Shown: positions 17,101 through 25,264 of the stretch, piece after piece
How positions within the stretch are numbered: position 1 is the first letter of the stretch
Layout: each line of letters begins with the position of its first letter
From: a virus
IMG/VR virus record: IMGVR_UViG_3300004463_000172
Location: 1-49,710 of that record
DNA length: 49,710 bases
Strand: one strand, 5' to 3'
The notes under the pieces: generated by a model
What the model saw: the letters and a program-made list of their open reading frames with translations, nothing else
What the model was told of the DNA's origin: nothing
Databases searched by the model: none
Made by a program: the position numbers and the translations under genes

Positions 17101-20100
17101 GGTCGAGCGCCTCTACGACGAGCTCGACACGTTCCGCTACCAGGAGCGAACCTGGAATTGGCTCAAGCCGGGCGAGCGGGTCGGCACCGTCGAGGGCGCC
17201 GGCGGGCACGCTGAGATCAAGGCGGGCGCGGCCGGCGCGCCGGTCTACGACGACGTGATCGCCTTCTCGCCGGTCAACCTGTATCGCGGCAAGCCGGCGA
17301 AGACCGCGCGCGGCTCGCGGGCGGATGTGCGCGCCGCGGCCGAGGCGGTGCTGCAGTCGCGCGACATCGCCAGCAACCTGGCCGAGGGCGTCGTGCGCGT
17401 CGCCGAGCACCGGGCCGCTGGCGAGATGCGCGACCTGTCGCCGCGGTGGCTCCCGCCGCCCACCGGCGTCGAGGCCTCGGTCAGCTTCACCAACGCGCTG
17501 CAGGAAGACCTCGACCGCCTGATCGACCAGGGGCCCGACGCGGTCGAGCCCGAGGGCCCGGTCGACCTAACGTTCGACGAAGCGATCGACGACCTGATGC
17601 AGAGCCTGTTCGACCTCGAGCCGGACGACACGCTCGAGACTGGCGAGAAGCAGCCGCGGCTCCCGGGCGCCGGCGAGGCGCGCAAGGTCGGCAAGGCCGA
17701 CACCAGCTTCCGCGCGCCGGTGCAGGCGACCAGCGAAGACTTCGAGCTGACGCCCGAGGGCGCCCCTGCCGAGACCGAGGATCAGGGCGAGCTGTTCCAG
17801 CGGATGCCGCCCGAGGTCGAAGGCTTCGAGGTGGTCGACCCCTACCTTGCGCCGGACGAACGTGAGCGCCTCACGGCCCCGCACGCCGAAGCGATCGTCG
17901 ATGCGTTCCTCGAGCTGCCGAAGGATCTGGACTTCGAGCAGGTGGCGCTGGCGGGCCAGGCGGCGCGCGGCTGGTATCGGCGCGCGACCAAGGCGATCTA
18001 TCAGGTCTTCGGCCCGGTCGACGGGGCGCGCTTCACCGGGCTGCTGTCGGCACTCTCGCCGCGGGTCAAGGTCGCCGAGAACCTCGAGAACGCGATCCTG
18101 ATGTGGAACGCCTGGGTGGAGGCAGGGCGCCCCACCGACGAGTCGACGATCACCCGGATCATGCGCAAGGCGGTGCGCCGCGGCAAGGGCGTGCTGCCGT
18201 CGTGGGGCAACAACGTCGTCCGCGCGCTGCAGGTCGAGGATCCGCACGACCTCGTGCTCTCGGGCCCGAAGGTGCATAGCTTCGCGCGCAACCTGAAGGG
18301 CTACCAGGACGAGGTCACCAACGACATCTGGATGGCGATCTTTGCCAACCTCGATCAATCGCTGTTCGGCGGCAACATCAACAAGGCCGGCACGTTCTCC
18401 GGGCGCAGCGCCTTCTACACGGCGATGGCCGCCAAGGTGCGGCGCGTCGCCGAGCGGCTGACCGAAAAGACCGGCGAGACCTGGACGCCGGCCGAAGTGC
18501 AGGAAACCATCTGGTCGTGGGTGATGACGCTCTACCAGCTGGCGCAGAGCACCGGCGCGACGGCCGAGGAGATCGTGCGTCGCGGCGAGCTCACCGATGC
18601 ACAGATCCGCGAGGCGCCGCAGTTCACCGACTTGTTAGCCACAAATGCCGAGATCCGTGCTATCTTCGAGGCCGGAGGGTATGGGGATGCGCTCGCGGCC
18701 GTCGAAGCGGAATTTACGCAACCTGCTGCTGCAGACGTCCGCCCTGCGACAGAGCGACGAGCAGCGCCGGCTCGCAAAGGTGCGACGGTTGGCCTCCTCC
18801 GCAGCGCCCAGCGCGTCGACGTCTTCCGCCGTCAGCGCGAAGCCGCTCGCGCCGACGCCGACGAGCTCTACCAGCTAGAAGACGGACCCAAGCCGGTCTT
18901 CTACTCCCGCCTCGTGCGGGCCGTTGATACCTCCAAACAAGCCAAAGCCCCCGGCGCGCAGTGGAAGGCGGCGATCCGCAACGCCAAGGGCGGCATCGCC
19001 AAAGACGAATTTGCCATCGCGCGCGTCGACGACCTCGAGGACGGGCGTAGCTACACCAAGGCCGAAGTGCTCGACTACCTCGCCGCGAACACGCTGCAGG
19101 TGGAGACGGTGCGCCTCGGCGCGCGTAGCTACACGCCGCAGCAGGTGCAGCAGCGCGCGGGCGAGCTCTTCGAGGCGGAGGTCAATCGCCAGATCGAACG
19201 GGCGGAAGAGAGAGGCGAGCTAGATGACATGACCGTGTCCGTGGAAGCCGTCGAGACCGAGGACGGCTTCGAGGTTTACCTCAATGATGAGGCGACAGGC
19301 GACGTCTACGAGAGCCGCGACGAGGCGCTCGAGCGCGGGTATTCGCTGGCCGACGCGCACGAACAAGGGCTCCGCGAAGACTTCGTGGCCGAGATCGGGA
19401 ACGGGCTGAACTACGCCGAGTTCGAGGCGCAGGCCGAGGAAGAGTTCGACGCTGGCGGGTCGGCGGTGCAGTTTGCCCAATACGTCGAGCCGGGCCTTGA
19501 GGAAGGCAGCTACCAGGAAGTGTTCCTGACGGTGCCGCACCTGCCTCAGTTGGCGCGCGATCCGGTGGTCAGCTATCGGTATATCGCGCCGTCGTCCCTG
19601 CACCCGGGCAAGGTCAACGTCGAGCCGCGGATCAACGGGCGTGAGCTCGAGCTGCCGGATGGCGGGCACTACGTGACGGTGCCGGCCGACGCCACCGAGG
19701 CCGAGATCAAGGACGCGATCCGCGACGCCTACGGCGAGGTGCTCAGCCAGGGGATGCCGCTGCGCTGGTGGGACGGGCACAACGACTACGACCACATCGA
19801 GAACCCGATCGTGCGCGTGCGGCTGGGCGTGCGGCAGACGGTCGACAGCCAGCGCGTGCTGTTCCTCGAGGAGGTGCAGCCGCCGAGCGAAGAGAATCAG
19901 CAGCAGATGCCGCCGCTGCTGATCAAAAACTGGCGCGAGCTCGGGTTCAAGTGGGCGCTGCAGGAAGCCGCCGCGCGCGGGCTCGCCGGCGTTGCCTGGA
20001 CGACCGGCGACCAGCAGCGCGACCGCTACCGGCTGTCGACGCAAGTGCGCAAACTGGACTGGCAACCGCGCCTGCACGGCAGCACGGAAGCCTCGACGCG

Positions 20101-23100
20101 CTGGGTTGAGATGGACACCGGCGCCGGCCTGGTGCGGTTCAACGTCGACGCGAAGGGCACCGTGCTCGAGGAGGACGCCTCGCAGCTGGCGCAGCAATTC
20201 GTCGGCAAGAACCTGAAGGACATGGTCGGCCCCGAGCTCGCCGCGAAGATCCAGGGTGAGGACCGCGGCACGCTCGAGGGGCAGGCGATCGACATCGGCG
20301 GGCTCGGGCTCAAGCGGCTCTACGACGTCGACTTCCGCAACGTCGTGCAGGGCCTGCCGGCGGTGAAGCAGCACGGCGGGCGCGTGGAGGTGGCGGCGCT
20401 GAAGCGGGGCGACCCCGACGCCGAGTATCGGATCGAGGAGCGGCCGGACTTCCAGACCGCCAGCCAACGCACCGCGGAGCAGAACGCGGCGGTGGCCGCG
20501 ATCGACGAGCAGCTCAACGCGCTGTTGGAGAGCAGCACGACGGCCGACCCGCGTTATCAGGCGCTCTCCGCCGAGCGCGACCGCGCGGCGTCTCGCGTGC
20601 AGTTTGTGGTGATCAAGCGCGTGCCCGGTGTGCTCGAGCAGCGGGTCGGCGGCTTCGCCACGCGCGAACAGGCCGAGGCCGAGCTCACGGCGCAGCAGCA
20701 GACCGACCAGCCCTACCTGCCGCTGACGCCGCAGATGCGCGAGGCGCTGCTCGCCGGCCAGGCGCTCTTCCAAGAGGATCAGCCGCCCGGCGTCCCGCCG
20801 GCGGGATGGGAGAAGGCGACCCCGGAGCCGCCCAAGGCGCGCGGCAGCTACAACCGCACGCACCGGATCATCACGCTCTTCCAGACCGCCAACCCGTCGA
20901 CGATCCTGCACGAGACCGGGCACCACTTCCTCGAGCTGTGGGCGAACCTCGCGGTGCAGCCCGACGCCTCGCCGCGGCTGAAGGCCGATGCCCTGGCGCT
21001 CTTGCGCTTCGGCGGGTGGCAGGGTGACCTCGAGACGTGGCAGACGCTCACGACCGACGCCCGGCGCGACGTCCACGAGAAGGTCGCCCGCGGCTTCGAG
21101 GCCTACCTGTTCGAGGGCAAGGCGCCGACCTCGACGCTGCGCTCGGCGTTCGCCACGTTCCGCGCCTGGCTGCTGGGCGTCTACCAGACGGTGCTGCGGC
21201 TGAACGTGCAGCTGACACCCGAGGTGCGCGGCGTGTTCGACCGCCTGATCGCCTCCGATGCCGCCATCGCCCAGGCCGAGCAAGAGGCAGCGGTGCAGCC
21301 GATGTTCCTGACGGCCGAGCAGGCCGGCATGTCGGAGGCCGCCTTCGCGCCCTACAAGGCCGCGATTGCCACCGCGTCCCGGGCGGCGCGCGAGACGCTC
21401 GATCGGAAGCTGTTGCAGGAGGTGCGCCGCGAGCAGACCGCGCGCTGGGAAGAGGACAAGGCGCAGATCCGCGAGGAGGTCAAGGCCAACCTCTACGCCC
21501 TGCCGACCTACCGCGCGCTGGCGGCGATGCGCAGCGGCACCAACCCCGACGGCTCGCCGCTGATGGAAGGCGAGGCGACGCTGCCGCCGATGCGCCTGTC
21601 GCGCCAGCTGCTGGTTGAGAAGTTCGGCCCGGAGCGCCTGCGCCAGCTGCCGCGCGGGATCTACAGCGCGGCCGGCGGGCTCGACCCTGACTTCGTCGCC
21701 GAGCACTTCGGGTTCACGAGCGGCGATGCGATGCTGCGCGCGGTCGCCGTCGCGCCGAAGCTGACCCAGGCGGTCGAGGAGGAGACCCAGCGCCGCATGA
21801 TCGAGCAGCACGGCTCGCTGCTGCTCGACGGCACGCTGCTCGAGGAGGCGCAGGCGGCGGTCGCCAACGAGGACCGCGAGCAAATCCTGCGCATGGAGCT
21901 GCGCGCCCTGGCCCGGCTGCGGGCGCTCGCCAAGCCGGCGCTGCAGGAAGCGGCGGGGCAGCTACGCGCCGAGCGGCAGGAGCGCGCCTACGAGCGGCGC
22001 TGGCTCGAGGCCGAGGCCAAGCTGCGGATCGCGTTTGCCGAGGGGCGCAAGCAGGCCGAGATCGACGCGCTCGCCGGCGAGGTCGCCGACCTGCGCGCCC
22101 GAGCCCGCGGCGGTGCGGCGGTGATCCGCGCGGCGCTGCCGCCAGCGGAGCTGGTGCGCAACCAGGCGCGCGAGCGGCTGGCGGCGATGCGCGTCGGGGA
22201 TCTGCAGCCGCAGCGGTTTTGGGCGGCGGCGCGGCAGGCGGCCAAGCGCGCGCTCGAGGCGGCGGCGCGCCAGGACTTCGACGCCGCCATCCTGGCGAAG
22301 CAGCAGGAGCTGATGGAGGTCGCGCTCTACCGGCAGGCGATGCAGCTGCGCGAGGAGATCGAGACGCGCACGCGCCAGGCGCAGGCGCTCGACACGCCGG
22401 CCAGCCGCGCGCGGATGGGCAAGGCGGGGCAGACCTACCAGGAGCAGATCGACGATCTGCTCGACCGCTACGAGTTCGCCCGCGTGCCGCAGCGCCAGCT
22501 GGCGAAGCGCGCGAACCTGCGCAAGTGGATCGCCGCGATCGAGGGCGAGGGCCTGCCGATCGACTTACCCGAGTCGGTGGTCGAGGACACGCGCCGCGTG
22601 AACTACCGCGAGCTCACCGTCGAGGAGTTCCTCGGGGTCACCGACGCGCTGCAGCAGATCGCGCACTTTGCCCGGCTAAAGAACCGGCTGCTGGCGGCGA
22701 AGCAGGAGCGCGAGCTGGCGGCGGTCTCCGCCAACCTGGCGCGGTCGATCCGCGACCAGCATGTCGGCGGCCCGCGGAAGGACGTCGTCGGCGACCGGCG
22801 GCCGACCGAGGAGGCGTGGCGCACCGTCGCCGACTTCTTCGGCGGGCACCGCAAGCTGTCCAACATCCTGCGCGACCTCGACGGCTATCAGGACGGCGGC
22901 GCGGCTTGGGAGGCGATCCTGCGGCCGCTGAACGAGGCCGGTGACCGCGAGGCCGTGATGATGGCGGATGCCACCGCGGCGTTCGGCAACCTCGTCGAAC
23001 GCGCCTTCCCCGGCCGGCAGAAGCGCACGCTGTATCAGCCGGTCGAGATCAAGGCGATCGGCAAGAGCCTCAGCCGGATGCAAACGATCACGGTGGCGCT

Positions 23101-24796
23101 GAATTGGGGCAACGCCGACAACCGGCAGCGCGTGCAGGACGGGTTCGGGTGGACGCCGGAGCAGGTGCAGGCGATCCTCGACACGCTCACCGCCAGCGAC
23201 CTCGCCTTCGTCCAGGGCGTGTTCGACTGGTATGACTCCTACTGGCCGCTGATCGAGGCGAAGCAGCGGCGGGTGACCGGGCTGGCGCCCGAGAAGGTCG
23301 AGGCGCTGCCGATCAAGGCCCGCGCCGGCGAGATCCGCGGCGGCTATCACCCGCTGAAATACGATGACCGCCTGAGCGCCGGCGCGATCAAGGCGCTCGA
23401 CCTCGAGGCGGCCAACCTGGCGAAGCAGGCGGCCTACACCAACGCGACCACCCGGCGCGGGCACACCGAGGCGCGGCTCGCCGTGGTGAAGCTGCCGGTG
23501 CGGCTCGACTTCGGAGTGATCTACGAGCACGTCACCCAGGTGATCCACGACCTGTCGCACCACGAGGCGCTGCTCGACGTCGGCCGCATCCTCGGGCAGA
23601 AGGCGGTGCAGGAGGCGATCCTCGAGACCAAGGGGGATCTGATCTACAAGCAGATCCGCAACGCGGTGCGCGACATCGCCTTCGGCGCGGTGCCGGCGGT
23701 GAACGGGTTCGAGCGCGCGGTCAACCATATCCGCCAGGGCGCCACCGTCGTCGGCCTCGGCTGGAACTTCACGACCGCGGCGCTGCAGCCGCTGGGCCTT
23801 AGCAACTCCATGTTCCAGATCGGGCCGACGTGGGTCGCCCGCGGCCTCCTGCGCTGGCTGCGCACCCCGACGACGATGGGGCAGACCGTCGAGTGGATCA
23901 GCGAGGTGTCGCCCATGATGCGGATGCGCGGGCAGACCCAGCAGCGCGAGATCAACGAGATCCGCCAGCAGATCGGACTCTCCACCGGGCGGGTGACCGG
24001 CTGGGTCGATGCGGCGCTCGAGGCGGTCGGCGACCCGGTGACGCGGCACGGCATCGCCGACAGCTACTTCTGGATGATCCAGCAGATGCAGCGCGTCGCC
24101 GACGTGCCGACGTGGCTCGGCGCCTACGAGAAAGCGATGGCCCGCGGCGAACAGGAGGACCGCGCCATCGCGCTGGCCGACCAGGCGGTGCTCGACAGCC
24201 AGGGCGGCGGGCAGATCAAAGACCTCTCGCAGGTGCAGCGCGGCGGGCCGATGATGAAGCTGTGGACGAACTTCTACAGCTTCTTCAACGTGCTGCACCA
24301 GCAGCACCGCGAGGCGCACGGACGCGCCGCGCGCGAGAGCAACTACGCGGTCAAGGTCGGGCGGCTCGGCGCCGACTACCTGATGCTGTTCGTGATCCCG
24401 GCGACGCTGGGCTATTTGCTGCGCAACGGGCTGCGCCCCGGCAACGAGGACGATGACGACGCCAATACTTGGGCTGCCATCTTGGGGGAAAATGCGGCGT
24501 ATCTGGCGGGCACGATGCTTGGCCTGCGCGAGGTCAGCGGCGCGATTCAGGGCAGCTACGGCTACGAGGGCCCGGCGGGCGCACGGGCGTTTGCCACCTT
24601 CTCGCGGCTGGCGCAGCAGGTGAAGCAGGGCGAGCTCGACGCGGCGCTCTACCGGGCGACCCTGGAGAGCGCGGGGATCCTGTTCCACTTCCCAGCCGCG
24701 CAGGTGCGGCGGACGCTGGAAGGCCTCGCGGCGCTGGCCGAGGGGAAAACGCTCAACCCGATGGCGATCCTGACCGGCCCGCCTCGGCGACAGTAA
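14108..24796 (+). CDS. Giant polyvalent internal virion/ejection protein with zincin motif
   Basis: 3,562 residues in one open frame. Segments in order: N-terminal helical region; hydrophobic Gly/Ala stretch (about 190-250); a domain common in phage virion proteins (about 380-470, GTVNLYQQPVVQNADGT and later RRTGRHLGIFTDP); Ala/Pro linker; a large conserved domain (about 1245-1530, YLAPDERERLT, FTGLLSALSPRVKVAEN); a domain with VLFLEEVQPP near 1919 and AGVAWTTGDQQRDRY; a zincin motif HETGHH with His2268, Glu2269, His2272; long coiled coils (about 2380-2900); and a C-terminal region (about 2945-3562) of the ejection-protein type with a hydrophobic stretch near 3420. This is the polyvalent-protein architecture: virion-carried multidomain proteins delivered with DNA. 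Two stretches (16872-17015, 18687-18795) have poor codon character in this frame and good character in another. Confidence 0.8.
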   Translation: MLPEDDDPPGAPPRSRYDDFFDEQDRREERRVRASLIQTADTSPDRAAEARRLAIRMGAPVAMVEANLDAFRQRDQAESVPAARIAKESPHLAGFIGQSPNNAAIVKDDLQQLGLLEWLVTAPQRAAAQGFNQITYGRLRHQSLFRDLTQEERDQMNSAKLHMEAGGELGASGSWFRSAVTGASQQLPILLGAGWGAATRGVQAAGVGAVAGAAIGAGGGPLGMALGIASGIGTGLTVGSLAGGAEFSYELESGLAYDEFLNFRDEHGLPLDPAAAKGAALAAGVINAGLETAGGFVLARTFKALGLERLSSAGVRSIVKQALRTPTVRGAITDMVKSYGGAVTGEVSTEIAQRAVTIIAGEMAKGQAPQATVPGLVQPGTVNLYQQPVVQNADGTTSTVDSLSVGLDGHEVLLPTVTPDGRHFTGTPEQVQDAAIAEYRRTGRHLGIFTDPASATAFAQQLHEDFAAGHYTGTGYFRSVAQIATDLAQEGIGALQSMALTVLPGPLISVHADLRQAKRAAQAQQWFQALSEGVTQSATVTKMPQVAQELLAQATKDGPLEHTYAPTDSFAQYWTEQGVDPRAMATELTGDADAWDRAIRLQEDLQIPTSRYAVKLAGTEHHKFFSRELRLGDPDAWNQREVEAYVAAEAAKPKPEPAAPTAGDLFEAKIAERLTGAAFTPGQAAPIAALYRQTYEHAAAELGRPLERLVEEQGLREVVRPDVPRPVEQVIAEATTAEVPAERQAAPGAPQAAPATGAPQAAEGPQGAQPAATAAFLAYGPSGPLYNITGGPHDRSTVSAAKLTELGIAVPETPADTGERLTGAQLREQAVAARAALETSTPRAAVLARLIDAAPEADAAAEIAVQQVATRDQPIDWRDPVAAAKQMLAEDPQIMAKARALAERTRATRKEAPPRAKKGATSAAQTAAAEAGAVVSDRVGEQPPAGAGGAVEGGGPGRGAEPRGVSASLRGIPELDEVFERQSPEQIAARLTPEVLAEVERLYDELDTFRYQERTWNWLKPGERVGTVEGAGGHAEIKAGAAGAPVYDDVIAFSPVNLYRGKPAKTARGSRADVRAAAEAVLQSRDIASNLAEGVVRVAEHRAAGEMRDLSPRWLPPPTGVEASVSFTNALQEDLDRLIDQGPDAVEPEGPVDLTFDEAIDDLMQSLFDLEPDDTLETGEKQPRLPGAGEARKVGKADTSFRAPVQATSEDFELTPEGAPAETEDQGELFQRMPPEVEGFEVVDPYLAPDERERLTAPHAEAIVDAFLELPKDLDFEQVALAGQAARGWYRRATKAIYQVFGPVDGARFTGLLSALSPRVKVAENLENAILMWNAWVEAGRPTDESTITRIMRKAVRRGKGVLPSWGNNVVRALQVEDPHDLVLSGPKVHSFARNLKGYQDEVTNDIWMAIFANLDQSLFGGNINKAGTFSGRSAFYTAMAAKVRRVAERLTEKTGETWTPAEVQETIWSWVMTLYQLAQSTGATAEEIVRRGELTDAQIREAPQFTDLLATNAEIRAIFEAGGYGDALAAVEAEFTQPAAADVRPATERRAAPARKGATVGLLRSAQRVDVFRRQREAARADADELYQLEDGPKPVFYSRLVRAVDTSKQAKAPGAQWKAAIRNAKGGIAKDEFAIARVDDLEDGRSYTKAEVLDYLAANTLQVETVRLGARSYTPQQVQQRAGELFEAEVNRQIERAEERGELDDMTVSVEAVETEDGFEVYLNDEATGDVYESRDEALERGYSLADAHEQGLREDFVAEIGNGLNYAEFEAQAEEEFDAGGSAVQFAQYVEPGLEEGSYQEVFLTVPHLPQLARDPVVSYRYIAPSSLHPGKVNVEPRINGRELELPDGGHYVTVPADATEAEIKDAIRDAYGEVLSQGMPLRWWDGHNDYDHIENPIVRVRLGVRQTVDSQRVLFLEEVQPPSEENQQQMPPLLIKNWRELGFKWALQEAAARGLAGVAWTTGDQQRDRYRLSTQVRKLDWQPRLHGSTEASTRWVEMDTGAGLVRFNVDAKGTVLEEDASQLAQQFVGKNLKDMVGPELAAKIQGEDRGTLEGQAIDIGGLGLKRLYDVDFRNVVQGLPAVKQHGGRVEVAALKRGDPDAEYRIEERPDFQTASQRTAEQNAAVAAIDEQLNALLESSTTADPRYQALSAERDRAASRVQFVVIKRVPGVLEQRVGGFATREQAEAELTAQQQTDQPYLPLTPQMREALLAGQALFQEDQPPGVPPAGWEKATPEPPKARGSYNRTHRIITLFQTANPSTILHETGHHFLELWANLAVQPDASPRLKADALALLRFGGWQGDLETWQTLTTDARRDVHEKVARGFEAYLFEGKAPTSTLRSAFATFRAWLLGVYQTVLRLNVQLTPEVRGVFDRLIASDAAIAQAEQEAAVQPMFLTAEQAGMSEAAFAPYKAAIATASRAARETLDRKLLQEVRREQTARWEEDKAQIREEVKANLYALPTYRALAAMRSGTNPDGSPLMEGEATLPPMRLSRQLLVEKFGPERLRQLPRGIYSAAGGLDPDFVAEHFGFTSGDAMLRAVAVAPKLTQAVEEETQRRMIEQHGSLLLDGTLLEEAQAAVANEDREQILRMELRALARLRALAKPALQEAAGQLRAERQERAYERRWLEAEAKLRIAFAEGRKQAEIDALAGEVADLRARARGGAAVIRAALPPAELVRNQARERLAAMRVGDLQPQRFWAAARQAAKRALEAAARQDFDAAILAKQQELMEVALYRQAMQLREEIETRTRQAQALDTPASRARMGKAGQTYQEQIDDLLDRYEFARVPQRQLAKRANLRKWIAAIEGEGLPIDLPESVVEDTRRVNYRELTVEEFLGVTDALQQIAHFARLKNRLLAAKQERELAAVSANLARSIRDQHVGGPRKDVVGDRRPTEEAWRTVADFFGGHRKLSNILRDLDGYQDGGAAWEAILRPLNEAGDREAVMMADATAAFGNLVERAFPGRQKRTLYQPVEIKAIGKSLSRMQTITVALNWGNADNRQRVQDGFGWTPEQVQAILDTLTASDLAFVQGVFDWYDSYWPLIEAKQRRVTGLAPEKVEALPIKARAGEIRGGYHPLKYDDRLSAGAIKALDLEAANLAKQAAYTNATTRRGHTEARLAVVKLPVRLDFGVIYEHVTQVIHDLSHHEALLDVGRILGQKAVQEAILETKGDLIYKQIRNAVRDIAFGAVPAVNGFERAVNHIRQGATVVGLGWNFTTAALQPLGLSNSMFQIGPTWVARGLLRWLRTPTTMGQTVEWISEVSPMMRMRGQTQQREINEIRQQIGLSTGRVTGWVDAALEAVGDPVTRHGIADSYFWMIQQMQRVADVPTWLGAYEKAMARGEQEDRAIALADQAVLDSQGGGQIKDLSQVQRGGPMMKLWTNFYSFFNVLHQQHREAHGRAARESNYAVKVGRLGADYLMLFVIPATLGYLLRNGLRPGNEDDDDANTWAAILGENAAYLAGTMLGLREVSGAIQGSYGYEGPAGARAFATFSRLAQQVKQGELDAALYRATLESAGILFHFPAAQVRRTLEGLAALAEGKTLNPMAILTGPPRRQ
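16346..16361. repeat. CCTGGGGCGCCCCAGG palindrome in a linker
   Basis: Perfect 16-bp palindrome inside the Ala/Pro/Gly linker of the giant gene. A partial second copy of its right half follows at about 16380. It resembles the GTCCCGCCGGCGGGAC family in style, not sequence. It may be only a by-product of repeated Pro-Gly-Ala codons. Confidence 0.5.
16872..17081 (+). CDS. Nested small gene, out of frame inside the giant gene (69 aa)
   Basis: GTG 16872 is preceded by AAGGGAG (16859-16865) with a 6-nt spacer. The first 47 residues (PLKPGRSYQTVLANSLLLVR, then AGLSRGEALAVALNHAG) match a well-known family of small phage and prophage proteins with the pattern PLKxGxS...T..N...L...G....A.A.AL..AG. 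In this frame only about 3 of the first 45 codons end in A or T. The giant frame drops to roughly half over the same bases and reads as Ala/Gly-rich filler. After about 17015 the giant frame regains normal codon use and this ORF's tail looks random. I infer a genuine separate gene overprinted by, or inserted in, the giant ORF. Confidence 0.65.
   Translation: MPRKLPPLKPGRSYQTVLANSLLLVRAGLSRGEALAVALNHAGYRPPSGGSPSSTRSSSASLPSRLPPA
18629..18644 (+). promoter_or_regulatory. Operator-like element inside the giant gene
   Basis: GACTTGTTAGCCACAA differs at one position from the promoter element at 39059-39074 (GACTTGTTAGCTACAA) and shares GACTTGTTA and ACAA with the copies at 27361 and 30909. It forces two rare Leu codons (TTG TTA) on the giant gene and lies 43 bp upstream of the nested ORF at 18687. 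No good -10 hexamer at standard spacing is visible, so promoter function is uncertain. Confidence 0.4.
18687..18878 (+). CDS. Second nested small ORF inside the giant gene (63 aa)
   Basis: ATG 18687 follows GGAGGG (18674-18679) with a 7-nt spacer. The first 36 or so codons (RSRPSKRNLRNLLLQTSALR, basic and helical) end in G or C about 86 percent of the time. The giant frame manages only about half over the same bases and reads as an Ala/Pro/Arg linker. After about 18795 the giant frame is good again. No family recognised. An operator-like site lies just upstream. Less certain than the nested gene at 16872 because the protein is not recognisable. Confidence 0.4.
   Translation: MRSRPSKRNLRNLLLQTSALRQSDEQRRLAKVRRLASSAAPSASTSSAVSAKPLAPTPTSSTS
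20792..20807. repeat. GTCCCGCCGGCGGGAC palindrome, copy 2 (one end base changed)
   Basis: GTCCCGCCGGCGGGAT. It lies in the linker of the giant gene between the VLFLEEVQ-containing region and the zincin domain, where it encodes VPPAG. Confidence 0.7.
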
Positions 24797-24808
24797 AGGC
24801 GGCGATGG

Positions 24809-25264
24809 GTGCAGCAGCTCGGGCAACTGTCGGAGACCTTCTGGATCGAGCTAATCAAAACGGGCCCGACCGGGATCGTGACGGTCGGCGCGTTCTTCGC
24901 CGGCGTGATCTCCTCCCTCTGGCACCTCGTGCAGAACGCGCGGATGCGCAGAACGCAGAAGGTGATCAAGGAGCAAACCGACGGCAAGCTGTCGGAGATC
25001 CTGGCCCAGCTGCGCGAGAGCGAGGAGGCCCGCGCCGCGCTCGAGGCGGAGAAGGCGGTGCAGGACGAGGAGCTCGCGTCGGCCTACGCCATCCTCTCGG
25101 CGCGGCTGCGGCGCCCGGTGCTCAACGTCCACGACATCGCCCGGGCCACCGACTTCGAGCCGCCGCGAGAAGGGAACGGCGGCGCCAACAAATACCGGAC
25201 TCGGCGCACCGACATCCCGGTGACCGAGCGAAAGGACGATCCGCATGAAGAGAGCCCGTCGTAA
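24809..25264 (+). CDS. Membrane-anchored coiled-coil protein, holin or spanin candidate
   Basis: GTG 24809, 151 residues. A single membrane segment near the N-terminus (about 21-42, GIVTVGAFFAGVISSLWHLV) is followed by a charged coiled coil (about 45-95: KVIKEQTDGKLSEILAQLRE, EEARAALEAEKAVQDEELAS) and a polar tail. This layout fits an inner-membrane spanin subunit or an atypical holin. The recognised endolysin (41762) is far away, so context does not decide. The last 20 bases overlap the beta-helix gene. A late membrane protein is the safe call. Confidence 0.65.
   Translation: MQQLGQLSETFWIELIKTGPTGIVTVGAFFAGVISSLWHLVQNARMRRTQKVIKEQTDGKLSEILAQLRESEEARAALEAEKAVQDEELASAYAILSARLRRPVLNVHDIARATDFEPPREGNGGANKYRTRRTDIPVTERKDDPHEESPS

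Noticed and set aside
19220-21883. Very long open frames on the - strand (also 22676-24826, 9196-10998, 12270-14237)
   Set aside because: They are shadows of GC-rich + strand genes: Arg/Ala/Gly/His-rich with no recognisable domains and no start context.
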